Shown in pieces: positions 6,998-15,500 of a stretch of 33,856 nt of DNA. A program made the translations under genes and the position numbers. Every line of letters starts with the position of its first letter. Position 1 is the first letter of the stretch. Under the pieces are notes generated by a model. The model did no database searches. It saw only the letters and a list, made by a program, of their open reading frames with translations, and was not told the origin of the DNA. The DNA lies in NCBI GenBank assembly GCA_002862805.1, contig PKEA01000015.1:1-33856 (forward strand), in the 5' to 3' direction. This DNA comes from Flavobacteriaceae bacterium. Its GTDB lineage: Bacteria > Bacteroidota > Bacteroidia > Flavobacteriales > Flavobacteriaceae.

Positions 6998-9900
6998 ATG
7001 AAATTAGCAGAAATATCAATAAAACGACCTTCGTTGGTAATTGTATTGTTTACAATTCTAACACTTGGTGGACTGTTCAGTTATAGCAATTTAGGTTACG
7101 AATTGATACCTAAATTTGAAACCAACGTAATTACAATTGCCACAATTTATCCTGGTGCATCGCCAAGTGAAATTGAAAATACGGTAACCAAAAAAATTGA
7201 AGATGCCGTAGCTTCTTTGGAAAACATCAAAAAAATTGATGCCAAATCGTACGAAAGTTTATCAACCGTATCCATCACATTAACTTCAAATGCTGATGTT
7301 AATATTTCGATGAACGATGCACAACGTAAGATTAACGCTATTATTAGTGATTTACCAGATGATGCCGAAACACCTTCGTTAACTAAATTCTCCTTGAGTG
7401 ATTTACCAATTATGACAATTGGTGCCAACGGAAAAATGGACGAAGTTGCTTTTTACGACTTAATTGATAAAAAATTAGCTCCAATTTTATCTCGTGTTCA
7501 AGGTGTTGCGCAAGTAAACATTATTGGTGGACAAGAGAGAGAAATTCAAGTAAATCTTGATGCGGTAAAAATGCAAGGTTACGGACTTTCGATTCCGCAA
7601 GTGCAACAAAATATTTTATCGTCAAATTTGGATTTCCCTACAGGAAACATTCAAACACGTGACCAAAAAATATTAATTCGTTTAGCTGGAAAATACAAAA
7701 ATGTTGAAGAATTAAGAAACTTAATTGTGTCATCAAGAAACGGAATTCAAGTTCGTTTAGGTGATATTGCTGATGTTCAAGACACGCAAAAAATTGCTGA
7801 AAAAATTGCTCGTGTAGATCAAAAAAGTGCTATTCTTTTACAAATTGTAAAACAATCTGATGCTAATGCTGTAGCGGTAAGTGAAGAATTAGTAAAAACC
7901 ATTGCTAAACTAGAATCTGATTACAAAGCGAATGGTTTGCAATTAGAAATTGCAAAAGACAGTACTATTTTTACTCTTGAAGCTGCTGATGCTGTTGTTC
8001 ATGATTTACTTATTGCCGTTATATTAGTGGCATTAGTAATGTTGTTTTTCTTACACAGTGTTAGAAACTCGTTAATTGTAATGGTTTCGATTCCTGCTTC
8101 GTTAATTGCAACTTTCATTGGAATTTACTTAATGGGATATACCTTAAACTTAATGAGTTTATTAGGACTATCATTAGTAGTTGGTATTCTGGTGGATGAC
8201 GCCATTGTAGTATTGGAAAATATTTACCGCCACATGGAAATGGGTAAAAACAAAGTTCGTGCTGCTTATGATGGAACTGCCGAAATTGGCGGAACCGTTG
8301 TATCGATTACCTTAGTAATTGTGGTAGTATTTTTACCAATTGCAATGAGTACCGGATTGGTTTCTAACATTATTACGCAATTCTGTGTAACTGTTATTAT
8401 CTCTACTTTATTGTCGTTAGTGGCTTCGTTTACCATTATTCCTTGGTTATCTTCTAGATATGGAAAATTAGAACACATTACTGGAAAAACTTTTTTTGGA
8501 AGAATCATTCTTGGATTTGAAAGTTATTTAACTCGTTTTACTAACTGGGTTTCAGGATTATTAAATTGGTGTTTAGATCATTATGTTAAAACTATCGCAG
8601 TTATCTTAGTATTGTTCTTTGGTTCAACCATCGGTTTAATGGGTGGTGGATTTATTGGTGGTGAGTTTTTCGCAGCATCTGATAGTGGTGAGTTTTTAGT
8701 TCAAATTGAAATGCCAAAAGACGCCTCTTTAGAGCAAACCAACTTTATGACACAAAAAGCAGAAGCTTTCTTGAAAAAAGAACCATTTGTTAAAACTCAA
8801 ATTACAACTATTGGTCAAACCAGTGAAGGACTTGGGGCTTCTCAAGCAACCGCTTATAAATCGGAGATTAACGTAAAAATGGTTGGTTTAGACAAACGTG
8901 ATGAACCAGCTAACGTTTATGCAGCCAAAACAAAACGTAAATTAGAGAAAATCTTAGTTGGAGCAAAAGTTAAAACGGTTCCGGTAGGTATTTTAGGAAC
9001 AGCTGAAGATGCCACTTTAGGTTTAATTGTTACGGGTCCGAATGTGGAAACAGCTATGGTATTTGCAAAAGCTGCTGAAAAAGAATTACGTACGATTCCA
9101 GGAGCAACAGAAATTGAATTATCAGTTGAAGATGGAAATCCAGAAGTAAACGTTCAAGTGGACAGAGATAAAATGGCTGCGCTTGGTTTAAGTTTACAAA
9201 CTGTAGGTATGACCATGCAAACTGCATTTAGCGGAAATACTGATGGTAAATTTAGAGCTGGAGAATACGAATACGACATCAACATTAAATATAATGCATT
9301 CGACAGAAAAAGTATTACCGATGTAAGTAACTTAATTTTCATTAACGATAGAGGCGAACAAATCAAATTAATACAATTTGCAACCGTTTCTGAAAGTTCT
9401 GGTCCAAGTGAATTAGAAAGAAGAGACAAATCAGCATCGGTAACTGTAAAAGGTCAAAACGTGGGAGTTGCCTCGGGAACTATTGTATCGCAATGGCAAG
9501 AAAAAATTGATAAATTAGAAAAACCTACAGGTGTAGATTACATTTGGGGTGGTGATATGGAAAATCAATCAGAAGGCTTTGGAACACTTGGAATTGCTTT
9601 ATTAGCGGCTATTATCTTGGTTTACCTTGTAATGGTTTCGTTATACGACAGTTTTGTGCATCCATTTGTAGTATTGTTTGCGATTCCGCTTTCGTTTATT
9701 GGAGCCATGTTAGCTTTAGCTTTAACAAATAATACATTGAATATTTTCACCATCTTAGGTATCATTATGCTAATTGGTCTGGTGTGTAAAAATGCGATTA
9801 TGTTGGTGGATTATACGAATCAAAGACGTAAAGCAGGAGAAAGTATTAGAACCGCATTAATTCAAGCAAATCATGCGAGACTACGTCCAATTTTAATGAC

Positions 9901-10174
9901 TACGATTGCGATGGTATTTGGTATGCTGCCAATTGCATTAGCTTCTGGAGCTGGGGCAGAATGGAAAAACGGTTTGGCTTGGGTAATTATTGGTGGATTA
10001 ATTTCATCGTTATTCTTAACCTTAATTGTGGTTCCTGTAATCTATGAAATCATGGAAAAAATAATCGCTAAATTCTCGAAAGGAGAAAAAGTAGATTATG
10101 AAGCTGAAATGGTTGCCGATTATGTTCATCAGGAACTGAGTGAAGACGGTTTTAATCCGAAACACACTTTATAA
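6998..10174 (+). CDS. RND-family multidrug efflux permease (AcrB/MdtB-like, HAE-1)
   Basis: This 1058-residue inner-membrane proton/drug antiporter has the standard RND duplication: a first membrane helix near residues 12-30, a helix cluster around 335-490, a second periplasmic segment, and a last cluster around 868-1030. The proton-relay pair Asp400-Asp401 lies in GILVDDAIVVLENIYRHME in helix 4. The second half carries LIGLVCKNAIMLVDYTNQRR and the family motif RPILMTTIAMVFGMLPIALA. There are no signs of heavy-metal (CusA) motifs. It is the last gene of the operon and is closed by a strong terminator 6 bases after the stop. The substrate range cannot be read from sequence. Confidence 0.96.
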   Translation: MKLAEISIKRPSLVIVLFTILTLGGLFSYSNLGYELIPKFETNVITIATIYPGASPSEIENTVTKKIEDAVASLENIKKIDAKSYESLSTVSITLTSNADVNISMNDAQRKINAIISDLPDDAETPSLTKFSLSDLPIMTIGANGKMDEVAFYDLIDKKLAPILSRVQGVAQVNIIGGQEREIQVNLDAVKMQGYGLSIPQVQQNILSSNLDFPTGNIQTRDQKILIRLAGKYKNVEELRNLIVSSRNGIQVRLGDIADVQDTQKIAEKIARVDQKSAILLQIVKQSDANAVAVSEELVKTIAKLESDYKANGLQLEIAKDSTIFTLEAADAVVHDLLIAVILVALVMLFFLHSVRNSLIVMVSIPASLIATFIGIYLMGYTLNLMSLLGLSLVVGILVDDAIVVLENIYRHMEMGKNKVRAAYDGTAEIGGTVVSITLVIVVVFLPIAMSTGLVSNIITQFCVTVIISTLLSLVASFTIIPWLSSRYGKLEHITGKTFFGRIILGFESYLTRFTNWVSGLLNWCLDHYVKTIAVILVLFFGSTIGLMGGGFIGGEFFAASDSGEFLVQIEMPKDASLEQTNFMTQKAEAFLKKEPFVKTQITTIGQTSEGLGASQATAYKSEINVKMVGLDKRDEPANVYAAKTKRKLEKILVGAKVKTVPVGILGTAEDATLGLIVTGPNVETAMVFAKAAEKELRTIPGATEIELSVEDGNPEVNVQVDRDKMAALGLSLQTVGMTMQTAFSGNTDGKFRAGEYEYDINIKYNAFDRKSITDVSNLIFINDRGEQIKLIQFATVSESSGPSELERRDKSASVTVKGQNVGVASGTIVSQWQEKIDKLEKPTGVDYIWGGDMENQSEGFGTLGIALLAAIILVYLVMVSLYDSFVHPFVVLFAIPLSFIGAMLALALTNNTLNIFTILGIIMLIGLVCKNAIMLVDYTNQRRKAGESIRTALIQANHARLRPILMTTIAMVFGMLPIALASGAGAEWKNGLAWVIIGGLISSLFLTLIVVPVIYEIMEKIIAKFSKGEKVDYEAEMVADYVHQELSEDGFNPKHTL

Positions 10175-10180
10175 AAACAA

Positions 10181-10209
10181 AAAAGTCCCGATTTAATCGG
10201 GACTTTTTT
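10181..10209 (+). terminator. Intrinsic terminator of the efflux operon
   Basis: A 12-bp perfect stem (AAAAGTCCCGAT / ATCGGGACTTTT) with a 3-base loop is followed by a T run, just after the RND stop codon. The A run on the other arm means it may also stop transcription of the convergent MORN-repeat gene. Confidence 0.9.
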
Positions 10210-10226
10210 TATACTTTAAATTTGAA

Positions 10227-10571
10227 TTAGTTTTTTACTAAAACTTCATTAGACCATTTTTTAACCGACTCCATTTTACTTTTAGAAAAATCAACTTCAC
10301 TTAATGAATTCTCATTCCAAAAAAACCATTTTCCTACTTTAGCTCCATTTTCATATTCGCCCATTGTTTGCTTTGCTCCTGCTTCAGTATATGAAACCCA
10401 CTTACCATGTAACTTTCCATCTAAATATAATCCTTCTTGGCTAACTTGACCATTATCATGGTAATAAGTTGCTTTTACCATATTATCTACTACTTCAAAT
10501 TTTGGTTTAATTTCTTGTGCAAAAAACATTCCCGAAACCAATAATGCCGCTACTAAAATTATCTTTTTCAT
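10227..10571 (-). CDS. Exported MORN-repeat protein (YwqK-like)
   Basis: The 114-residue protein has a clear signal peptide (MKKIILVAALLVSGMFFAQ) and then MORN-2-type repeats: KATYYHDNGQVSQEGLYLDG, LHGKWVSYTEAGAKQTMGEY, and ENGAKVGKWFFWNENSL. Relatives are often labelled toxin-antitoxin system YwqK family antitoxin. No toxin gene is adjacent and the protein is exported, so an antitoxin role is not supported here. A promoter-like TATATTTG lies at 10605-10612 on the same strand. It is monocistronic, with the TlpA-like gene behind it ending in its own terminator. Confidence 0.85.
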   Translation of the reverse strand: MKKIILVAALLVSGMFFAQEIKPKFEVVDNMVKATYYHDNGQVSQEGLYLDGKLHGKWVSYTEAGAKQTMGEYENGAKVGKWFFWNENSLSEVDFSKSKMESVKKWSNEVLVKN

Positions 10572-10604
10572 ATTTTCTTTATGTTTTAATTAATTATATA
10601 ATAT

Positions 10605-10612
10605 CAAATATA
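10605..10612 (-). promoter_or_regulatory. Candidate -7 promoter element of the MORN-repeat gene
   Basis: The minus strand reads TATATTTG, matching TAnnTTTG, 33 bases before the ATG. No convincing -33 element was found. Confidence 0.4.
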
Positions 10613-10686
10613 TAAATTTATTTACAATAAAAAAACTTTCTCTTAACAATTTGGTAACATTGAGTAAAAACTTAACATTAGAAAAA

Positions 10687-10709
10687 AAGCCAACACATTG
10701 TGTTGGCTT
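10687..10709 (-). terminator. Intrinsic terminator after the TlpA-like gene
   Basis: A 10-bp stem AAGCCAACAC / GTGTTGGCTT with a 3-base loop is followed on the minus strand by a run of T, 33 bases beyond the stop codon of the 10743-11744 gene. A run flanks both arms, so it could work in both directions. Confidence 0.85.
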
Positions 10710-10742
10710 AAAAAAAATACATATTTTAATTAGAACAACTAA

Positions 10743-11744
10743 CTATTTCAATAAAGAATCTAACAATTCTACTAATGATGGTGATGATGGTCTTGGAGCG
10801 TCAGCATTAACAATTTCTCCATTTGGCCCAACAAGAATAAATCTTGGAATACCATTGATTTGATATTCCTTTACAAATTGTGAGTTCCAGTCGTTATCTG
10901 CGAATAACTGTATTCCACCTAATTCTTTATTTGTAACAAACTTTACCCATTTCTCATGGTCTTTTACTTTGTCAATAGAAATACTTACAAATTCAATATT
11001 TTTAGCATGATACGCTTCTTCAACTTTCTTTAAATGTGGAATTTCAGCTATACATGGACCGCACCAAGTTGCCCAAACATCAATGTAAACATATTTCCCT
11101 TTTAAACTTTCTAATGATGTTTTCCCTCCTTTATGATTCTCATAATTAAATGTAGGTGATGGAGTTCCAACTAATTTAGCAGCAACTTTTTTTTGATTAA
11201 AAAACTGAGTCAACATCATTTCTTCCTGTGCAATAACAGGTTTTATTGCTTCAACTAATTTTTTATTTAAACCTTTACTCTCTAAAGCCGCTAAATCTTT
11301 CCCTTTTTTATCAGCTAAAGCCGCCTTAAATGTAGCTTCATCTTTTGCCATTAATTCTTCTAAAGACATTTCAAACTTTTCATCTGTTAATGCCTTTTGG
11401 GCAAGGTAATTACTCTCTTCTGCTCCTTTTCCTTTATAAACTATAGTCTCATCAAACTCTTTTGCATTCATTGTCAATTTTAAGTCGTCCCCATCTTTTA
11501 AAAATAATAACGATGATTCTTTACCGTCTGAAAATTGATGAAGTCCATCTGTAGTTTCAAAAGTAGCTTTAAAAACACCATTTTTTATTGGAATAACTTC
11601 TACAAAACGATTTGGACCATAGATTTTTAAAGTGTCGCTATTTCTATTTTCAATTTTAGCAGTAAACGTTACTTTGCTTTTCTTTTCAGTTTGACTAAAA
11701 GATACAAAAGACGAAAGCAATAATAAGTAGATTATTTTCTTCAT
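10743..11744 (-). CDS. TlpA-family periplasmic thioredoxin with DUF4369-like N-terminal domain
   Basis: The 333-residue protein has a signal peptide (MKKIIYLLLLSSFVSFSQ). A beta-rich N-terminal domain (about 22-105) resembles DUF4369, seen on many Bacteroidota TlpA proteins; a helical linker follows. The C-terminal thioredoxin fold (about 195-333) has the active site WATWCGPC with Cys228 and Cys231 and the cis-proline at Pro300 (NGIPRFILVG). It probably acts as a periplasmic thiol-disulfide reductase; the partner protein is unknown. It has its own terminator downstream. Upstream, a TAACTTTA sequence (11763-11770) is an imperfect -7 element. Confidence 0.93.
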   Translation of the reverse strand: MKKIIYLLLLSSFVSFSQTEKKSKVTFTAKIENRNSDTLKIYGPNRFVEVIPIKNGVFKATFETTDGLHQFSDGKESSLLFLKDGDDLKLTMNAKEFDETIVYKGKGAEESNYLAQKALTDEKFEMSLEELMAKDEATFKAALADKKGKDLAALESKGLNKKLVEAIKPVIAQEEMMLTQFFNQKKVAAKLVGTPSPTFNYENHKGGKTSLESLKGKYVYIDVWATWCGPCIAEIPHLKKVEEAYHAKNIEFVSISIDKVKDHEKWVKFVTNKELGGIQLFADNDWNSQFVKEYQINGIPRFILVGPNGEIVNADAPRPSSPSLVELLDSLLK

Positions 11745-11856
11745 AGTTTTATAAGTTTTTCGTAAAGTTATTTAATTATTTGAAAATAAAATTAAAAAAA
11801 GGTTAATCTTTAAAGGATAATAATTAGATTAAACTATTAAAATTAAATTTTGTTAG

Positions 11857-11864
11857 TACTTTTG
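11857..11864 (+). promoter_or_regulatory. aspS promoter -7 element
   Basis: TACTTTTG matches TAnnTTTG exactly. It would place the transcript start near 11870, about 40 bases before the chosen aspS ATG at 11913. This excludes the upstream in-frame ATG at 11850 as a start. A small GACC/GGTC hairpin (11872-11882) sits at the expected 5' end of the mRNA. Confidence 0.6.
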
Positions 11865-11912
11865 CACCCGAGACCTGTGGTCGAACAGTATGAAATAAAA
11901 AACAATTTTCCA

Positions 11913-13667
11913 ATGTACAGAAGTCATTCATGCGGAGCTTTAAACGCTTCACACATTAATACAGAAGTAACCCTTGCAGGTTGGGTTCAAAAATCACGTG
12001 ATAAAGGATTCATGATTTGGGTCGATTTAAGAGATCGCTATGGAATAACTCAATTAATTTTTGACGAACAAAGAACTGACAAAACGGTTATTGAAAAAGC
12101 AAAATCATTAGGAAGAGAATTTGTAATTCAGGTAAAAGGAACTGTTATCGAAAGAGAATCTAAAAACCCTAACATGCCGACAGGTGAAATAGAAATTTTA
12201 GTTTCTGAACTTACTATTCTAAACGAAGCGCTTCTTCCTCCTTTTACAATTGAAGATGAAACTGATGGTGGTGAAGACATTCGAATGAAATATCGTTATT
12301 TAGACATTCGTAGAAATCCGGTAAAAAACAATTTAATTTTCCGTCATAAAGTAAGCATGGAAGTTCGTAAATTTCTTTCTGATGAAGGATTTTGTGAAAT
12401 AGAAACACCTTACTTAATTAAATCTACACCAGAAGGTGCTCGTGATTTCGTTGTGCCTAGTAGAATGAATGAAGGACAATTTTATGCACTTCCACAATCG
12501 CCTCAAACATTTAAACAATTGTTGATGGTTGGCGGAATGGATAAATATTTCCAAATTGTGAAATGTTTCCGTGATGAAGATTTACGCGCAGACAGACAAC
12601 CTGAGTTTACACAAATTGACTGTGAAATGGCTTTCGTAGAGCAAGAAGATATTTTAAATATTTTCGAAAACTTAACACGCCATTTATTAAAAGAAATTAA
12701 AGGTGTAGAAGTAGATAAGTTTCCTAGAATTACTTACGACTATGCCATGAAAACATACGGAAACGACAAACCAGATATTCGTTTTGACATGAAATTTGGT
12801 GAGTTGAATGCAGTTGCTCAACACAAAGAATTCCCAGTATTTAATGCTGCTGAATTAGTGGTTGGAATTGCTGTACCAGGTTGCGCATCGTACTCAAGAA
12901 AAGAAATTGACGCTTTGATTGATTGGGTAAAACGCCCTCAAGTTGGTGCTCTAGGAATGGTTTATGTGAAATGCGAAGCTGATGGAACTTTTAAATCATC
13001 AGTAGATAAATTTTATGATCAAGAAGATTTGCAACAATGGGCTGAAGCTACCAATGCTAAAGCTGGAGATTTAATTTTAGTACTTTCTGGACCTGCTGAT
13101 AAAACACGTGCACAACTTTCTACACTTCGTATGGAGCTAGCAACACGATTAGGATTACGCAAAGCTGATGATTTTGCTCCTTTATGGGTTGTAGACTTTC
13201 CTTTATTAGAATGGGATGAAGAAAGTGGACGTTATCACGCAATGCACCATCCTTTTACTTCTCCTAAACCAGAAGATATTAAATTAATTGAAACAGAACC
13301 AGGAAAAGTAAGAGCAAATGCTTACGACATGGTTTTAAACGGAAATGAAATTGGCGGAGGTTCTATTCGTATTCACGATAGAGAATTACAGTCCAGAATG
13401 TTTGATTTATTAGGATTTAGCAAAGAAGAAGCATTGGCACAATTTGGATTCTTATTAAACGCCTTCGAATATGGAGCGCCACCACATGGAGGTTTAGCAT
13501 TTGGTTTAGATAGATTAGTTTCAATTTTAGGCGGACAAGAAACCATTCGTGATTTTATTGCTTTTCCAAAAAATAATTCTGGAAGAGATGTAATGATTGA
13601 CGCACCATCTAAAATTGACAACAAACAACTGGACGAATTACACATTCAATTGAATATAAAAAATTAA
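11913..13667 (+). CDS. aspS: Aspartyl-tRNA synthetase
   Basis: This class II synthetase charges tRNA-Asp. The 584 residues hold an N-terminal OB-fold anticodon-binding domain ([20 protein letters not shown]), the bacterial aspS core with motif 2 [20 protein letters not shown], the GAD insertion domain typical of the long bacterial form, and motif 3 [14 protein letters not shown]. The start [10 protein letters not shown] at 11913 was chosen because it matches the family N-terminus and lies downstream of the promoter at 11857. A longer frame to 11850 would begin before the transcript. A small membrane-protein gene follows after 2 bases. Confidence 0.97.
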   Translation: MYRSHSCGALNASHINTEVTLAGWVQKSRDKGFMIWVDLRDRYGITQLIFDEQRTDKTVIEKAKSLGREFVIQVKGTVIERESKNPNMPTGEIEILVSELTILNEALLPPFTIEDETDGGEDIRMKYRYLDIRRNPVKNNLIFRHKVSMEVRKFLSDEGFCEIETPYLIKSTPEGARDFVVPSRMNEGQFYALPQSPQTFKQLLMVGGMDKYFQIVKCFRDEDLRADRQPEFTQIDCEMAFVEQEDILNIFENLTRHLLKEIKGVEVDKFPRITYDYAMKTYGNDKPDIRFDMKFGELNAVAQHKEFPVFNAAELVVGIAVPGCASYSRKEIDALIDWVKRPQVGALGMVYVKCEADGTFKSSVDKFYDQEDLQQWAEATNAKAGDLILVLSGPADKTRAQLSTLRMELATRLGLRKADDFAPLWVVDFPLLEWDEESGRYHAMHHPFTSPKPEDIKLIETEPGKVRANAYDMVLNGNEIGGGSIRIHDRELQSRMFDLLGFSKEEALAQFGFLLNAFEYGAPPHGGLAFGLDRLVSILGGQETIRDFIAFPKNNSGRDVMIDAPSKIDNKQLDELHIQLNIKN

Positions 13668-13669
13668 CA

Positions 13670-13903
13670 ATGAAGTATTTAATCAGATTACTTGTTCTTG
13701 CTGTTATTGGTTTTGTTTCTTATGGTTATTTTCATAAAAATCAAGGTAATATTGAAGGTGACAAATGGGTAGGAATAGGAATTTTGATTATGGCTTTAGT
13801 TTTAATGCCGGTATTTATTTACCACAGATATAGAACAAAAAACGCTAAAGATTATATGTTTAAAACTTACCAAAAAAAAGACGAAAACATTGAAAATCAA
13901 TAA
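13670..13903 (+). CDS. Small two-helix membrane protein of unknown function
   Basis: The 77-residue protein has two hydrophobic helices (about 4-20 and 34-51: IRLLVLAVIGFVSYGYF and WVGIGILIMALVLMPVFIY). They are separated by a short polar loop and followed by a basic tail (HRYRTKNAKDYMFKTYQKKD). The charge distribution places both termini in the cytoplasm. It begins 2 bases after the aspS stop and is surely co-transcribed with it. No domain is recognised and its link to translation is inferred only from position. Confidence 0.8.
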   Translation: MKYLIRLLVLAVIGFVSYGYFHKNQGNIEGDKWVGIGILIMALVLMPVFIYHRYRTKNAKDYMFKTYQKKDENIENQ

Positions 13904-13952
13904 TTTTATAAATAAAATGTCGTTTCAGTTATGTGTTTTTAGAAAATAAGTA

Positions 13953-13960
13953 TATCTTTG
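13953..13960 (+). promoter_or_regulatory. Cold-shock gene promoter -7 element
   Basis: TATCTTTG matches TAnnTTTG exactly, 29 bases before the ATG. Transcription would start about 6-8 bases further on, leaving a short leader unlike the long cold-shock leaders of enterobacteria. Confidence 0.55.
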
Positions 13961-13989
13961 GCGCATTATTAATTATTTTATATTACAAA

Positions 13990-14190
13990 ATGGCTACAGG
14001 CACAGTTAAGTTCTTCAATGAAGAAAAAGGTTTCGGATTTATTACTAATGACGAAACAGGTAAAGATATTTTTGTACACGCTACAGGATTAAGAGTTGAT
14101 TCTTTAAACGAAGGTGATAAAGTACAGTTCGAAGAAGAAGAAGGAAGAAAAGGTATCGTTGCTGCTCAAGTAGTAGTTATCGAAGACTAA
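13990..14190 (+). CDS. Cold-shock domain protein (CspA family)
   Basis: The 66-residue single cold-shock domain protein binds single-stranded RNA and DNA and probably acts as an RNA chaperone. The nucleic-acid-binding motifs RNP1 KGFGFI (13-18) and RNP2 DIFVHA (26-31) are both intact in MATGTVKFFNEEKGFGFITN and the following segment. The start at 13990 was chosen over an in-frame ATG at 13933 because the latter lies upstream of the promoter and adds residues foreign to the family. A bidirectional terminator follows. Confidence 0.96.
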   Translation: MATGTVKFFNEEKGFGFITNDETGKDIFVHATGLRVDSLNEGDKVQFEEEEGRKGIVAAQVVVIED

Positions 14191-14211
14191 TAAAGATTTT
14201 GATTACCACAA

Positions 14212-14238
14212 AAAACCCAGCAAAAGCTGGGTTTTTTT
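14212..14238. terminator. Bidirectional terminator between csp and dus genes
   Basis: The stem AAAACCCAGC / GCTGGGTTTT has an AAAA loop and A/T runs on both sides. It serves the convergent cold-shock gene (plus) and the dihydrouridine synthase (minus), whose stop codon touches the T run. Confidence 0.9.
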
Positions 14239-15235
14239 ATTTCACATCAAATTCATAATTTGAATACACATCTGCTATTTCGTCAAAGATTTTGAACAAC
14301 CCTTCTAAATCATCAGTTGTTACTAATCGTTGTTTATATTCTTTAAAACTGTGAATTCCTTTAAAGTAGTTTGTATAATGTCTTCTCATTTCTACAATTC
14401 CCACTCGCTCATTTTTCCATTCTACAGACCAAATTAAATGATTTTTTGCAGCATCAATTCTATCTGCCATTGATGGTGGAGCTAAAATTTCGCCGGTATT
14501 AAAATAATGTTTTATTTCATTAAATATCCATGGATATCCAATTGCCGCTCGGCCAATCATCATTCCGTCAAGACCAAACTTATTTTTATATTCTAATGCT
14601 TTTTCTGGCGAATCAATATCTCCATTACCAAAAATAGGCATAGTAATTCTTGGATTATTTTTAACGCGAGCTATGTGAGACCAATCTGAATGCCCTTTAT
14701 ACATTTGCGCTCTTGTTCTTGCATGAACAGTTAATGCTTGTACTCCAATATCTTGTAAACGCTCTGCAACCTCATCAATATTTATAGAATTTTCATCCCA
14801 GCCTAAACGCGTTTTTACAGTAACTGGAAGACTTGTTCCTTTAATAACTGCTTTAGTTAAGCGCACCATTAAATCGACATCTTTTAAAACCCCTGCTCCT
14901 GCACCTTTACAAACAACTTTTTTAACCGGACAACCAAAATTAATATCAACCAAATCTGGCTGAACAGTATCAACAATTTTAGCAGACATTTCCATGGCTT
15001 CTTCATCACCTCCAAAAATTTGAATTCCAACTGGGCGTTCGTAATCAAAAATATCCAACTTCTTTTTACTTTTCATAGCGTCACGAATTAATCCTTCTGA
15101 AGAAATAAATTCAGAATACATTAAATCAGCTCCGTGCATTTTACACAATCTACGAAATGGCGGATCGCTCACATCTTCCATTGGCGCTAAAAGCAAAGGA
15201 AAATCGGGCAATTCTATGTTTCCAATTTTTGGCAT
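14237..15235 (-). CDS. dusB: tRNA-dihydrouridine synthase (DusB-like)
   Basis: The enzyme reduces uridines to dihydrouridine in the tRNA D-loop with FMN and NADPH. The 332-residue protein has the FMN barrel start LLLAPMEDVSDPPFRRLC (14-31). The catalytic Cys102 lies in DINFGCPVKKVVCKGAGAG. The substrate/FMN segments LTVHARTRAQMYKG and MMIGRAAIGYPWIF follow, and the C-terminal helical tRNA-binding domain ends the protein. The bacterial DusB subgroup is favoured by overall pattern. The start ATG at 15235 gives MPKIGNIELPDFPLLLAP. A TATTTTTG promoter element lies at 15253-15260. Confidence 0.94.
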   Translation of the reverse strand: MPKIGNIELPDFPLLLAPMEDVSDPPFRRLCKMHGADLMYSEFISSEGLIRDAMKSKKKLDIFDYERPVGIQIFGGDEEAMEMSAKIVDTVQPDLVDINFGCPVKKVVCKGAGAGVLKDVDLMVRLTKAVIKGTSLPVTVKTRLGWDENSINIDEVAERLQDIGVQALTVHARTRAQMYKGHSDWSHIARVKNNPRITMPIFGNGDIDSPEKALEYKNKFGLDGMMIGRAAIGYPWIFNEIKHYFNTGEILAPPSMADRIDAAKNHLIWSVEWKNERVGIVEMRRHYTNYFKGIHSFKEYKQRLVTTDDLEGLFKIFDEIADVYSNYEFDVK

Positions 15236-15252
15236 TAATTGTATTTTTTTTG

Positions 15253-15260
15253 CAAAAATA
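15253..15260 (-). promoter_or_regulatory. Candidate dus promoter -7 element
   Basis: The minus strand reads TATTTTTG, matching TAnnTTTG, 17 bases before the ATG, so the leader would be very short. Confidence 0.45.
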
Positions 15261-15358
15261 CAATAAGATTTTTGAATGCTGAATTTTTGAATGTTGATTT
15301 ATCTCTATTCTACCTTCAAGAAACCAATATCTTACTATAACAATCCAAAACTTTGAAT

Positions 15359-15366
15359 TATATTTG
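15359..15366 (+). promoter_or_regulatory. Promoter -7 element upstream of lepA and its structured leader
   Basis: TATATTTG matches TAnnTTTG exactly. Transcription is expected near 15373, about 15-20 bases before the structured element at 15391. No good -33 TTG is present. Confidence 0.5.
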
Positions 15367-15390
15367 CAGATTATATGTTACCATAATGAA

Positions 15391-15484
15391 AGCGTTAAGG
15401 ATTGAAGCGACATCCTTTTGTGTAATGAAATAAAACAAAAGATATAGCGTAAAGCCTGACCGTAACGAAGAGGAGGAAACGCCC
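15391..15484 (+). ncRNA. Candidate structured RNA or leader upstream of lepA
   Basis: About 90 bases are more GC-rich than the surrounding non-coding DNA. A closing stem GCGTT (15392-15396) / AACGC (15478-15482) encloses a hairpin ATC-bulge-TTTTGT (15412-15421) / ACAAAAGAT (15435-15443) and further short stems, CGT/ACG at 15461-15467 and CCT/AGG around 15455-15476. An alternative GGAT/ATCC pairing involves 15399-15415. The layout suggests a multibranched RNA. From memory, elements with the core GAAGCGACATCCTTTTG and AAAGATATAGCG recur between flavobacterial genes, and the Rfam Flavo-1 motif is one candidate identity. I could not check this. The element ends 16 bases before the lepA ATG. Confidence 0.5.
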
Positions 15485-15500
15485 AAAATAAAAACGTAGA

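Noticed and set aside
10227..10571. Possible antitoxin of a toxin-antitoxin pair (YwqK label)
   Set aside because: The protein has a signal peptide and MORN repeats and no toxin gene is adjacent.
11850..11912. Upstream in-frame ATG extending aspS by 21 residues
   Set aside because: It lies before the TACTTTTG promoter at 11857 and its residues are not part of the AspRS N-terminus; the MYRSHSCG start at 11913 fits the family.
13933..13989. Upstream in-frame ATG adding 19 hydrophobic residues to the cold-shock protein
   Set aside because: It lies upstream of the TATCTTTG promoter and would give a foreign N-terminus; the MATGTVKFF start is the family norm.
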